Notes: generated from the letters alone by a model not told the origin. A DNA stretch of 64,000 nucleotides from Hypomesus transpacificus (GCF_021917145.1 NC_061066.1:7962257-8026256); one strand, 5' to 3'. Positions 13,601 to 34,373 are shown, counted from the first letter of the stretch. Numbers and translations are program-made.

Positions 13601-16600
13601 GTGGCCCCTCCGTCGGGTCATCTCCATCGAGGAGGATCACCTCCCCCACCTACTGCACGGAGGCCCACAGCCTCTCCTCCACCAGCTCAGCGAGGAAGAC
13701 GAGGAGGATGAAGATGACGATGATGATGATGAGGAGGATCCAGAGATGAGTGATGTCTTAGCCACGGACCCCCCTGTGTCTCAGACCCCCGTCCGGACCT
13801 CCAGACTGGCTCTCCCCTTGGCTGGGAGGAGGTCTCGTTTCCTGAGGGTCAGGAAAGCTCCCACCACGGCCCGCGGACAGCCGGTGGGCAAGGAGACCCA
13901 GCATGTAAGGTCATCACTTTATAGTAAGATATATACATAAATACAGTATATAGTTCATGTAGTTTACTTTTTTCTCCATCTCTATCTCCATCCCGCCATC
14001 TCTCTCTCTCCATCCCTCCATTTCTTTCTCCATATCTCTCTCTCCATCCCTCCATCTCTCTATCTCTTTCTCTCCATCTCTCTCTCTCCATCTCTCTCCC
14101 TCTGTCCCTCCTGGTCAGAGGATGGTGGAGGGGATGGTGTCGGTCCCTGAGCGGCTGTTCAAGGTGGTGCTGGTGGGGAACTCCAGCGTGGGGAAGACCT
14201 CCCTGCTGCGCTCCTTCTGCGAAGGACGATTCCACCCTGCCACCTCTGCCACAGTCGGTGAGAATATAGCAGCCACCTGTGTGTGTGTGTGTGTGTGATT
14301 ATTTAGGTTTGAGGGATCACATGGTAGTGTTGCAAAAGAGGTATGGATGTGGCATAGACCTTTTATTATTGTCGCGTGTGTGTCATGATGGCATAATAGG
14401 TCATGTTTGGTTTGGGGATATGAAAGCAAGTGTGCAGGGGATAGCAACTAGCTTAACTATTCAATCATTCTTTAAAGATTACGTTGGTGTGTGTGTGTGT
14501 TCAGAAGATGGAGGGGGAGCTGAACATCACATGAAAGAGCTTGTGGAGTCACACTGCCCTAGTCTCTGTTCCCCGGCAAACACAGCTTATGTCACGTCAG
14601 ATCAATCACCCTTTCACCCTAACCCTTTCATCTCAACCCCCAGAGTTGCCTTTCTAAAACTAGCCACTCAACTCTTCTACAAGACATTTAAACACCTCAA
14701 CGAACATTAACTTATATATCCGAAAGCTTAAACAAGCAGGTTTCTATGAATCTGTGCTCCGTTACAACATGGGTTGATTACAGCTCAGCATGTAATCAGC
14801 AGGGGGGAGGGGGGCGAGTGCTACCAAATCTCCCGCCAAGGTTTTTGGAAAAGTTGTCAGCCCTGTAAAAGGGAGTCCTAAGTGAGAACTTGACTGTGTG
14901 TGTTAGGTATTGACTACAGTGTGAAGACCCTAACCCTGGACAACACTGTGTGTGTTAGGTATTGACTACAGTGTGAAGACCCTAACCCTGGACAACACCC
15001 AGGTGGCCATGCAGCTGTGGGACACCGTGGGCCAGGAGAGGTGAGGAAACACCCCTGATGTTCCACTCCAGGAGAAAACAGCAACATGACATTTCTATCT
15101 TTTCTACTTTTAGATAAACTGGCGAATGACTTTTCTAACTTTTCTAATCTTAAACTTGACTCTTCGATAACCCGGTAAAATTACATTTCCGACTTTTCAA
15201 ATCTCAGATAAACTAGCCAAGAAAAAATAATCCAACTTTTTTTCTTCATTTATTTTTATACCTCTGACTGAAAGCCACATAGCCAAATGATAGCGTCACA
15301 ACCAAGTCCTGTCCACTTTCCTGACTCCTTGTTGGTGATGTCACAGGTATCGCAGCATCACTAAGCAGTTCTTCCGTAAGGCGGATGGAGTGGTTGTCAT
15401 GTATGATGTCACAATGGAGGACAGCTTCAAGGCTGTAAGACCCTGGCTTGCCAATGTTCAGGTAAACTTTACATTTAGTCATTTAGCAGACGCTCTTATC
15501 CAGAGCGACTTACAGTAAGTACAGGGACATTCCCCCGAGGCAAGTAAGGTGAAGTGCCTTGCCCAAGGACACAACGTCATTTTCGCACGGCCAAGAATCG
15601 AACCGGCAACCTTCATTAATGGCCCGATTCTCTAACCGCTCAGCCATCTGACCCCCCTCCTCCATCTGACCCCTAAACTCCTTACGACCTTTCACCTTTT
15701 GATACCAGAAGTGAAGTGTTTGGCTGTAAGGATTCCTACCCTCCTTAGTTCAACCTTGACTTGGTTTTAAACCTTGACTTTGTTTTAAACGATGAAAGGC
15801 GGCGTAGCTGTGGTTTGGACAGGCAGGGATGAACAAGTTCATACTGATGGCATCGTAAGGCTACAACTCATTCATCAATAAATCAAGAAGGAGGAATCGA
15901 ATCATCTTTTTCTCATACTACATTTCCCAGGAGGCCGCAGGAGAAGTTCCCATCCTGCTCCTAGGCAACAAGATGGACATGTTGGCGGAGAGGGAGGTGT
16001 CTTTCAAAGAAGCCGACATGCTAGCTCAGGTGAGTCGGATCACGTAACAGCAGAGGCGGGAGGCAAATACAAACTGTCTGAGAAAACCCGTGGACAAGGC
16101 AGGGAGGGAGGCTGGGAACGACTCATACTGTTCTCAGGATGATCAGGCCGCAGAGACAGAAGACAAACTCAGACTTGTGGATTTAACAGATTAATTTAAA
16201 AGGAAATAGGAAGAAAAGAAGGGAGGGTGGCTGATCTGTACGTTGGTTTGTGTCAGGAACGAGTAGATGGATTGTTGTTAATCTGAAGATGTGTGACCTC
16301 TGTCCCCTCTGTAGGAATCCAAGGTGCTATTCTTCGAGGTCAGTGCTTACACTGGCTACAACGTCGCCGAATCTCTGACACATCTGGCCAGGTAAGAGTT
16401 TACGAATACACTTGACACAGGCTTTTTGTTATTAATAAACTAGGTGATAGTTACGGGTACAGAATCTTAGCATTCTGTGCTGAAAAATAGGTGTTTTCAG
16501 TGCAGTGCTTTATGCGATAAAGAGGTGTTTGAGTGCAGTGTTTCATGCGATAAAGAGGTGTTTCAGTGCAGTGTTTCATGCGATAAAGAGGTGTTTCAGT

Positions 16601-16806
16601 GCAGTGTTTCATGCGATAAAGAGGTGTTTCAGTGCAGTGTTTCATGCGATAAAGAGGTGTTTGAGTGCAGTGTTTCATGCGATAAAGAGGTGTTTCAGTG
16701 CAGTGTTTCTGTGGACAGGGTCCTGAAAGATCAGGAGGATAGGGTGAGAGACACGACTGTTCTCCTGAGTGCCCTGCCTGTTAAGAAGAAGGCCTGCTGT
16801 AACTGA
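7672..16806 (+). CDS. cracr2a: CRACR2A (EFCAB4B / Rab46), long EF-hand Rab GTPase form
   Basis: Large Rab GTPase. In mammals the family regulates store-operated Ca2+ entry (Orai/STIM) and vesicle traffic. Coding exons: 7672-7866, 8941-9052, 9442-9625, 10066-10212, 11298-11388, 11615-11710, 12018-12205, 12367-12438, 12529-12577, 12697-12782, 13256-13904, 14119-14257, 14959-15040, 15347-15461, 15931-16029, 16315-16391, 16719-16806; 2469 nt, 822 aa. Order: EF-hands in exons 1-2 (second loop [12 protein letters not shown] canonical, first degenerate), coiled coil in exons 4-10, acidic linker in exon 11 with the family motif RRVISIEED and RGQPVGKE, then a Rab domain with P-loop GNSSVGKTS, switch [12 protein letters not shown] (Val where Rabs have Ala), GNKMD and SAY. 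The end KKACCN has two cysteines suited to geranylgeranylation. The exon 11 acceptor (13255) is the least certain border; TAG at about 13345-13347 is an alternative. Exon 13 has a duplicated acceptor. Start 7672 is the first ATG in frame; 7714 is possible. Confidence 0.9.
7894..8165. repeat. About 26-bp minisatellite in cracr2a intron 1
   Basis: Around ten to eleven units of GTACAGCAGGGTCCTGGATG plus a GTGCTGG-type tail, with variants (GTGCCGG, one shortened unit near 7970). It starts about 28 bp after the exon 1 donor. Confidence 0.85.
9062..9174. repeat. 37/38-bp tandem repeat after cracr2a exon 2
   Basis: Three units containing TTCCTGTTTCCCCGTAGCTC and TGCTGTGATAAATTGAC; the array starts about 10 bp after the exon 2 donor (9053). 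Each unit includes CCCCGTAG, an acceptor-like sequence. Confidence 0.8.
9681..9863 (+). mobile_element. tRNA-derived SINE, copy 1
   Basis: The head has RNA polymerase III promoter parts: an A-box-like TGGCTGAGCAGTTAGGGA and a B-box GTTCGATTCCC. The body is TTGTGTCCTTGGGC and the tail TCTGGATAAGAGCGTCTGCT ending AAATGACTAAATG. Inside cracr2a intron 3. Confidence 0.8.
10250..10466. mobile_element. hAT-type palindromic MITE, copy 1
   Basis: The left arm GGTTCCCAACCCTGGTCCTC and the right arm GGACCAGGGTTG are inverted, and most of the interior is also self-complementary (GATTCAAATGA against TCATTTGAATC). It starts about 40 bp after the cracr2a exon 4 donor. Ends are approximate. Confidence 0.7.
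11752..11808. repeat. 11-bp tandem repeat in cracr2a intron 6
   Basis: About five units of GGAACACGCAT, the last one changed to ACTCAT. Confidence 0.8.
14893..14996. repeat. 52-bp duplication across the cracr2a exon 13 acceptor
   Basis: Two perfect copies of 52 bp, each with the acceptor TGTGTGTTAG and the first part of exon 13 ([12 protein letters not shown]). Only the second copy continues into the rest of the exon. Splicing to the first acceptor without removing the second unit reads into TGA. Confidence 0.9.
15468..15653 (-). mobile_element. tRNA-derived SINE, copy 2 (reverse), abutting a splice donor
   Basis: Reverse-orientation copy of the same SINE. The tail end (TTTACATTTAGTCATTTAGC) begins about 6 bp after the start of the cracr2a exon 14 donor GTAAAC at 15462, so the insertion sits immediately inside the intron. 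Confidence 0.8.
16482..16713. repeat. 33-bp minisatellite just before the last cracr2a exon
   Basis: Six full units plus partial ends with period 33 (GATAAAGAG at 16516, 16549, 16582, 16615, 16648, 16681). It runs to within 6 bp of the exon 17 acceptor (16718). Each unit holds TTTCAG and TGCAG acceptor-like sequences; the unit length keeps the reading frame, and one frame is open through the array into exon 17. Confidence 0.9.
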
Positions 16807-17072
16807 CAACACACACACCCTGAGTGCCCTGCCTGTTAAGAAGGCCTGCTGTAACTGACAACACACACACCCTGAGTGCCCTGCCTGTTGAGAAGAAGGC
16901 CTGCTGTAACTGACAACACACACACCCTGAGTGATCGGCCTGTTAAGAAGGCCTGCTGTAACTGACAACACACACACCCTGAGTGATCGGCCTGTTAAGA
17001 AGGCCTGCTGTAACTGACAACACACACACCCTGAGTGCCCTGCCTGTTAAGAAGGCCTGCTGTAACTGACAA
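16764..17072. repeat. 52-55-bp minisatellite made from the cracr2a terminal codons
   Basis: Six units. The first is the native end of the coding region ([12 protein letters not shown] and stop); the following five repeat CTGCCTGTTAAGAAGGCCTG plus CTGTAACTGACAACACACAC in the 3' UTR. Two of the units carry the variant GTGATCGG. Confidence 0.9.
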
Positions 17073-18359
17073 CACGCATGCACACAGACTGGAACTTTGG
17101 GAGACCCCCAGACAAACTTGTGTATGCACGGTACACACACACATACGCACGCACACACACACACACGTAGTAAGTGTTTCTTAGTTTAAATTTGTTTGCA
17201 AGAAAAGTTTTGTAAAGTTATAACCTACAACAATGATTTAGGATGGATAAGCAAGTTTCAATTAAATCTATGCTTCAATCTTGACTGTAATTGTGACTTG
17301 TGTAAAGCTTTGAGTTGTAACTGTGTGAAACTAGAATAGAATACTACTGCCTAATGTTTTTATAAAGTGCCAAAAATTTGACATCATACATGTAGCTCTC
17401 AATGTCTATACAATGTATAACTTAGATTGTCACACATGATGTATTATTAATATACGGTATAAATGTGTTTTAGAGAAATGGAAATGTATGAACTGACAGT
17501 TTATGAAATGTGATCAAGAAATTTTTGTATATTAAAAAGAAATACAGATTTTGATTTGGTGAACGTGAAATTTAATGTGTAAATAAGAGTGTAATCTTGA
17601 TCAAATTAATCACCATTATCACAAACATTAGTCATGTTTTTAGGAATTGATCATAATTCAATATCAAATATTTAATTAAATAACTGGTGGTATTTGTCTT
17701 TTTATTCAGTTGTTCATCTCTTGCACACCATCCTGCTAAACCACTTTGTTATTCGCATTTCCAACTTACTGTGACTGTGCACATTCTTTCGGGCACTGTA
17801 GGTTGGAAACATAATGAATTGCCTCAAGTAGCAGATCAAATCATATTGTGACATCGGAAATCTAGAAAGATTGAAACCCTAAACATGCAAGTATCTTTCA
17901 AATACCTTCATAACTTAACAAAATACACAATACAACATAACACTTGAAAACAGTTTTACTTTCCTGTATGGGATACTACCCTTTTCATAGTTCTAATATT
18001 GTTTCATTTATGAAAGAATTCCCCAGGGTTCTTCCACTGTGTAAAGTGGAAAATGTCATTGCAAGGACGTTAATGTTGACTTCAATTCAAATTCCTCTGT
18101 TACCTGACTCAAAACACTGACAGCGGTTCAAATAATCAAATCAATTTAAAATCAAGTTCTTTTAGGATATTACATTCAGAATTGTGCCAGGAAAAAAAAC
18201 GTAGCTGTCAAGAAATCGGTGGCAAACGATATAGCTATTGCTCAGGTCGCTGGGTCATTCAGGTCCCAGAAACGTCCAATCAGACACGTCTCACAGCTCT
18301 TTCTAACCAATAGGAGGCCTTGTGTGCCGTCCCAGGGCGTGTCCAGAGGGACTGGCTCG
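17073..18359. other. Convergent 3' UTRs of cracr2a (+) and prmt8 (-)
   Basis: No coding potential, AT-rich. ATTAAA near 17531 could serve cracr2a, and minus-strand AATAAA near 17701 could serve prmt8, leaving the two transcripts close but not overlapping. These are predictions from hexamers only. Confidence 0.4.
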
Positions 18360-28872
<10,513 letters not shown>

Positions 28873-29189
28873 GTGCCTGTAAGAACCAACAAATGGAGGG
28901 CATAGGTTACCAATCATTTATTGTCAAACACAAATCTTTTAAATGTTCACATCAGACAGCATTTATTTAAAACATTGATGTATATGTTTTTAATTGTATC
29001 CCATAAAACAAGAGAGGAATGATTTCTCCTTGTCCACACTTACATTTCCCTGATCTTCTGGTTTGGGCCGAAATAACATTTTTGCTGTGAAAACATCTAC
29101 AACAATATGGTATCATACTGTACATAATACTTTTGCTAAAGCAAAGAATGTTATGCTATGGAGCTATAAAGAGCTATACATGTATTTGG

Positions 29190-30834
29190 CTAAAACTTAG
29201 TGTGTGTGATAACAGGAGAGATGATCAGAGGGGCAGCGTTTTCACCATTTCTATTCAGATGAGGGGAGAAGAATGGATAGATTTTTTCAGTGAATCTACA
29301 GTTCATGAAGGAGTAGATGTGGCATGCAGCCTCAATGTTGTAAAAGGTAACCTGACCCTCTTCATAATCAACAAACACCCCCTTCTTCTCTGGCTTCTCA
29401 ACAGGAAGTGAGACAGGGAGTTTTGCGAAAGCACAAAAGCCGTTTTCCTGTAGGCATATAGTCCAACATCCAAGATCATGGTCCAAAGTAACTGACTCTT
29501 TCCTTTGGATGGTTTCCTTTGCCACTCCTATGCTCCATTCTTTTTTCTTCTTGACCTGGACCTCATAGTAAGATCTCCCTGATGTAAAGCTCTGGTTTGA
29601 TAATACACAAAGACAACGATCAAACCTTTTTGGGTTATCAGGACAAACTTGTGTTGGGTTTGTCGTTCTGGCTTGCTTACAATTCTCAGATAAGACAACG
29701 TAAGCATTGGCCGTTTCAGGGTCAAAAGTCAGGTCCACTGAGCACTTCTGCATAGTTTTCAACTCGGCATCACACAACTTTTTAGTTTCTGTATCCATCT
29801 CTTTACTCAGTCTCTCTTTTATTTCAGACAAAGCTCTTCTAAGGGTCCCCACGCACAGATCACTGTGGACGCTGATGTCAGACCAGTCCTTGGTATGTGG
29901 AGTGCTGCTCAGGGATGGGAAGCTCTGGAGCAGGTGGAGGTGGTCCTCAGTGTGTGAGAGCTTCTCCAGATCAATACTTCTCTCATTCAGCTCAGTGATT
30001 TCCTGTTGCAGATCCTGAATGAGCCTTTCAGCTCGCATCTCGTGTGCTTTCTGCTTTTTCTCAATCAGCGCTGTGAGATCAGCCTGGTTTTTCTTAATGG
30101 ATCGCACTAGACTAGTGAAGAGGTCAGCGCTGTCCGATATCAATTTCTCAGTTTGTTTCTTACTGAGATCCACTGAGTGTTTGATCTCTTTAACCTTTTG
30201 TGATCGCTCATCCACCATCTGCTGCACTCGGGCCATCATCCTTCCAAGTTCGGCCATTTTCTCTCCATACTCTTCTTCAACAGGGACAGTTTTGTGGGTC
30301 ATGTGATCAGCGTTCAAACAAAGTACACAAATACAAGTCTGATCACTTTTACAGAACATCTCCAACACTTTGTCATGCTTTGTACACATCCGCTCTTCCA
30401 AGTTCTCCACAGGGTTGATCAGTTTGTGTTTCTTCAAAGCTGCCACTCTCTGGTGAGGCTCCAGGTGAGTCTCACAGTAGGAGGTCTGACACACCAGGCA
30501 GGACTTCAGCGCCTTCAGCTTCGTCCCAGTGCAGACATCACAAGGAACCTCACCCGGCTTGACCGGACGTTGTTCAGAACCTGTGTCCTTCACGTGAAAT
30601 GACCTCTTGAACTGGGCAGCCATTTCAGAAATAAAGGTGTTGGTGAAGAGGTCCGGTCTCCTATCAAAAGATTTTTTACACACGGGACACTGGCGCAGGT
30701 CTTTGCCATCCCAGCACTTTGTAATGCAGGTCATGCAGAAGTTGTGTCCACATGGGATTGTCACAGGTTGACTGAACACATCTAGACAGACAGAGCAACT
30801 GGTCCTCAGTCAGAAGACTGCTGGCTGTGGCCAT
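29190..30834 (-). CDS. Fish TRIM (bloodthirsty/TRIM39-like) E3 ligase with frame break in RING
   Basis: RING-B-box-coiled coil-PRY/SPRY protein, a class greatly expanded in teleosts and tied to ubiquitination and antiviral defence. A single open frame covers 29190-30779 and stays open upstream to a stop near 30810-30812. It starts in the RING (CSVC then CGHNFC, CITKCW, CPVC), then B-box cysteines from CDVCTGTKLKALKSCLVC and CTKHDKVLEMFC, a helical region (about 29900-30270), and PRY/SPRY (VDLTFDPETANAYVVLSE; RSYYEVQVK; CWTI). The only natural start, ATG at 30834 encoding MATASSLLTEDQL, is in a different frame from the RING; the two frames meet at about 30797-30803. No intron site resolves this. 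It may be a recent frameshift (pseudogene), an assembly error, or translation from elsewhere. The coding region is otherwise clean for about 530 codons. Minus-strand AATAAA at 28963-28968 lies 225 bp past the stop. Confidence 0.75.
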
Positions 30835-33181
30835 GTCTGCAAACGAATCAAAAGTGAAACTTAATTTTGTACGTGTACTTTCAGCAAATGAAACATTGCC
30901 TAATTGTCGTCCTTCATACTAAAGTTTGTGAAACGATGGTATTCCTGCCCAAACATACAGAAATAATGACCATTACAGACCAATTAAAAATATTATATAG
31001 ACATTGAAACGGGGTTAACTTTTCGATTCAAGTTAACGTATGGTGCACACATACCTGAAGTTACAACTAAAATAGCTGTTTAGTCTTTGGTATCGAATTG
31101 ATTAATATGATGAAGGAATCTGAAGTGGTTGACAGATTTTAGTAGAGCAGCTGAAAGTCTACTCCTGTCCACAACCGTCTTCTTTTTATTTTGATTTAAT
31201 GGACCACAATCGTCTAGCGGCTTCGTCCTTACGTTTCACTTCCGCACAGTGACGTTGCAGTAGGAAATGTTCTCCCCAATAAACTACGTTCTGTCATACA
31301 CAACCTTAACCGTCTGAAAACTTGTCTGTTAACTTTTCAATTCAAGTTAACGTATTGTAGTGACGGGGGATGTTAGTTCAAGTTCAATTCTTTTATTTGT
31401 CAGGTACACAGAACAACACAAGGTTAGACTGGGCACTGAAATTCTTAACACAAGACAACGCAAGCACCTGGCATAACATAACATATAAGTACACGGAACA
31501 AATTTACATCTATGCTGAGCTTAATAAGTGAAATTCCTAAATATACAGATAGCAATAAATAAACGACTATACTAACCCTAACACTAAAAGTTAGGGAGAG
31601 CAGAGTCATTGGCTGCGCTGATAATTAGTTAAGTGACTGCACCTGTGTAAGGCGGGTGTCGGGAGGAGTATTGTGTATGGAGTTAGATTAGTTTCATAAT
31701 TCAAACAAACAAACGCAACACGATCCAAACAAACGTAACACGATTCATACAAACATAACACGATTCAAACCAACAAACGTAACACGATTCAAACAAATGT
31801 AACACGATTCACAAATGTATTTCGTGATTCACAAGTGTAACGCGATTCACAAATAAACGACACATTCGTTTGCAACCTGGCAAACACAAGTTACAAATCC
31901 CTGCATTTGTTGGTGTGAATCCCTGCATTCGTTCGTGTGGATTTTTGGAACTTTCCTGACGCGCTTAGATTCACAAATGCATTTTTTCTAAAAGATATCC
32001 TCTGCAGCCTATCAGATCGTCTCTTCCAATTGTAGCCAATCACATTACAGTAACGTGTCTATGTGGACTTCAACAACCTTCCATAATGACGGACATCGTC
32101 TCCTTCAGATCACGAGCAATGTCGTCTGGTAGCATGTAGGTGAAATATTGCTTGTTAATCTTATTAAACCGATGATAATTTTTTCACCTGATACGTGTAC
32201 CCTATGGAGTTAGATTAGTTTCATAATTCAAACGTGTACCCTATGGAGTTAGATTAGTTTCATAATTCAAACGTTTGTAGGCTAAACGTATCAGGTGAAA
32301 AAACGGCATGATATAATCTGTATCCCCTCTGTAACTCGTATGGTAGACCAGGTGAACAAAGCGGTTAATTGAAAAGCCATATTCCGTGCTAAATAACTAT
32401 TTAGCTGGTCGGCTCCATGACTCCGGGTAAGTGGGCTCGTGACACAGCTCACCAAAAGAACGATGGGGAACCAACTTGTCTAGCAGATTAAGACATGTTC
32501 GTAGGTACCAAGCTAACGTGTTGTGACTGTGTATGTGATAGAAGCGTGAGTGACAGATACAGAGGGAAAGCAGGGTAAGGAAATGCATCTGAACGAATAC
32601 GCTGCGTGTTTTAGATGGCCTTAAAAACATGTTTATAACGAAAAACAATATGTGACGGCTGGTGTTTATTCTGGGGCGCACCGCCACTAATTAGTCTGTA
32701 TGGGAAACACTGAAGAGCTAGGGGCCTACTGTCTTCATTTGTCTCTCAGTTTTATGCCTCAATACTGAAAAGACGTGTTGTGTGTTGCACTGTGGACGTG
32801 GGTTGTGCCCAGAACAGCTTCCCAATATAGCAAATAAATGTGTGTTGAATTCGGACATCTAAAGTCTCACCTAGTTCTTCCTATGACCTAGTCGTGGTCA
32901 TTAAAATAAGTTAAAGGATAGGCTACAGGTGTTGCCTGTAGTTATAAGCTTAGGCATCTACCTAGAATCACATCCAAGGACAGCCTTCCTTTTAGCCTCT
33001 GGTGAAAACCAGACATGATGGACACTAACTCTCTCAGTAATGTGGTTTGAGGTAACTGATTGTTCCTGTAGCAGGGGACCACTCCACAGACCCATTCATG
33101 CAGCAGTCCATCAGTACCTAATGGTTCCTGTGGCCTTATTGGGTTACAGAGATGGGTTTGGAGAAGCAAGCACTGAGCCAA
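30835..33181. other. Intergenic between the TRIM gene and the retrotransposon
   Basis: No gene recognised. At 31378-31600 the sequence (TTCAATTCTTTTATTTGTCA then AGGTTAGACTGGGCACTGAA) resembles 3' ends of teleost LINE-type repeats. At 31695-31860 lie degenerate CAAACGTAACACGATTC units. At 32194-32271 lies a 39-bp direct duplication (CCTATGGAGTTAGATTAGTT), with a third partial copy near 31674. Confidence 0.4.
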
Positions 33182-34042
33182 TGTAACGGGTGTGCAACAG
33201 TTCTTGTGTTAATATATAGAAGTGCACATCCGTTAACGGCGTAATCGTCTGCGTTGTGTTCTGGGGGGGTGTGAATGTTGGATGAATGGAAGGATGGGAG
33301 ACTGGACCACAAAGGAGGCTGGCTTTCTCTCATTTATTCGCTTCTGTATGAGCCAAAGAAACCAACGTGTCAATAGTATAAACGGTCGTAGTCGGGACCA
33401 ACATTCCCTCCTCCGCTCAGACAGTAAAAAGCCTTCTGCCGACGTATAAAATAATATGAAAATAAATAGAATAACATACTAGATGCACTTCACTGCATAT
33501 ACACAAACATAACCAGCATCGATAATATAAAGAACATAAAACATTCATACCTGTATGAGCCAAAGAAACCAACGTGTCAATAGTATAAACGGTCGTAGTC
33601 GGGACCAACATTCCCTCCTAGCAAACAAATAAAGAGGAAACACTGTAATACCCGGACGCACATGTACACAACAAAAACTCTCAAAAAGTGCATTTACTAA
33701 GTGCTAGCTAACAAAACAGCGCTGTAACATGTTCACACACTTAATTCACAACACACTTAGTTACACATTAAACATTTTCATTGTACACAAAACGACCTAT
33801 ATGCTAAAATATGACGAGAAACACAACAACATACCTCCGCTCAGACAGTAAAAAGCCTTCTGAGCTTTGGCGCCACACACACGTCACAAAACACGGACTT
33901 CTCTTAAAGCTACAGTACAGGTACAAAAACACATCAACAAAGGAACAGGTTACCAAATGTACCTAAACATATACTGGTACATTTAAATCAGCATTGGTGA
34001 CATTTCAACACAACTAAAAAACGCTGTTTCACCCTGGTTACA
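33182..34042 (-). repeat. 3' LTR (left copy)
   Basis: 861 bp, TG...CA type with 6-bp inverted ends (TGTAAC/GTTACA). Read on the minus strand: U3; segment A (33835-33862); a GT-AG segment (33618-33834); segment B (33551-33617); a second GT-AG segment (33436-33550); a fused A-B copy (33344-33438); AATAAA at 33333-33338; end. The fused copy joins A and B exactly where the first GT-AG segment interrupts them. Confidence 0.95.
33436..33834 (-). other. Two candidate introns inside the 3' LTR
   Basis: Minus strand: intron 1 at 33618-33834 (217 nt, donor GTATGT, acceptor TTTGTTTGCTAG); intron 2 at 33436-33550 (115 nt, donor CAG|GTATGA, end CGTCGGCAG). Intron 1 is supported by a second copy of both flanks in the same LTR that lacks exactly this segment. 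Intron 2 is weaker: its donor is where the second copy of B diverges (it continues AAGCG), but its acceptor joins the fused copy itself. The same pair occurs in the right LTR at 41051-41449. Confidence 0.65.
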
Positions 34043-34055
34043 TACACCCCTCCTG
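34043..34055 (-). promoter_or_regulatory. Polypurine tract next to the 3' LTR
   Basis: The minus strand reads AGGAGGGGTGTA directly before the 3' LTR start TGTAAC, the expected place for plus-strand DNA priming. The purine run is short and ends with TGTA. Confidence 0.6.
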
Positions 34056-34373
34056 AAATTCACCAACATCCTGATTTAAGGATGTCTTCACAGGCGTACA
34101 AAAAGTCTAGCACTGACACAACCTGGCACAAATGAACAATGGACCTTGTCCACATAGTCAACTTGAAAGCTACCTTAACACAAGGTTCAGGAAAGAAAGA
34201 GGTTGATCAAATCTCTAGATTCCCCTTAGTTTGATGTGACGCCTCGTACGTCACACAGCATTTGGCCCAAAATACATAGTCCATAGACATTTGCAGGTTT
34301 ATAAAACCTCATAGTTGGCTCCTTTTGAAAATGTATCACATAAGCACTTTCAACACTTAGTCACGCCCAACTT

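Noticed and set aside
30777..30779. GTG as the TRIM start codon
   Set aside because: A GTG start inside the RING would be abnormal in a vertebrate; the frame is simply open further upstream.
32397..32687. Minus-strand frame of 96 codons as a small gene or transposase remnant
   Set aside because: Some protein-like ending, but no motif I can name and no supporting context; could be chance.
33417..33611. 64-codon frame present in both LTRs as an accessory gene
   Set aside because: It lies across the intron-like and exon-like LTR segments, has no recognisable domain, and its duplication follows from the LTRs being copies.
34043..34373. An env gene between pol and the 3' LTR
   Set aside because: Only about 330 bp remain and no frame with signal or membrane segments is present.
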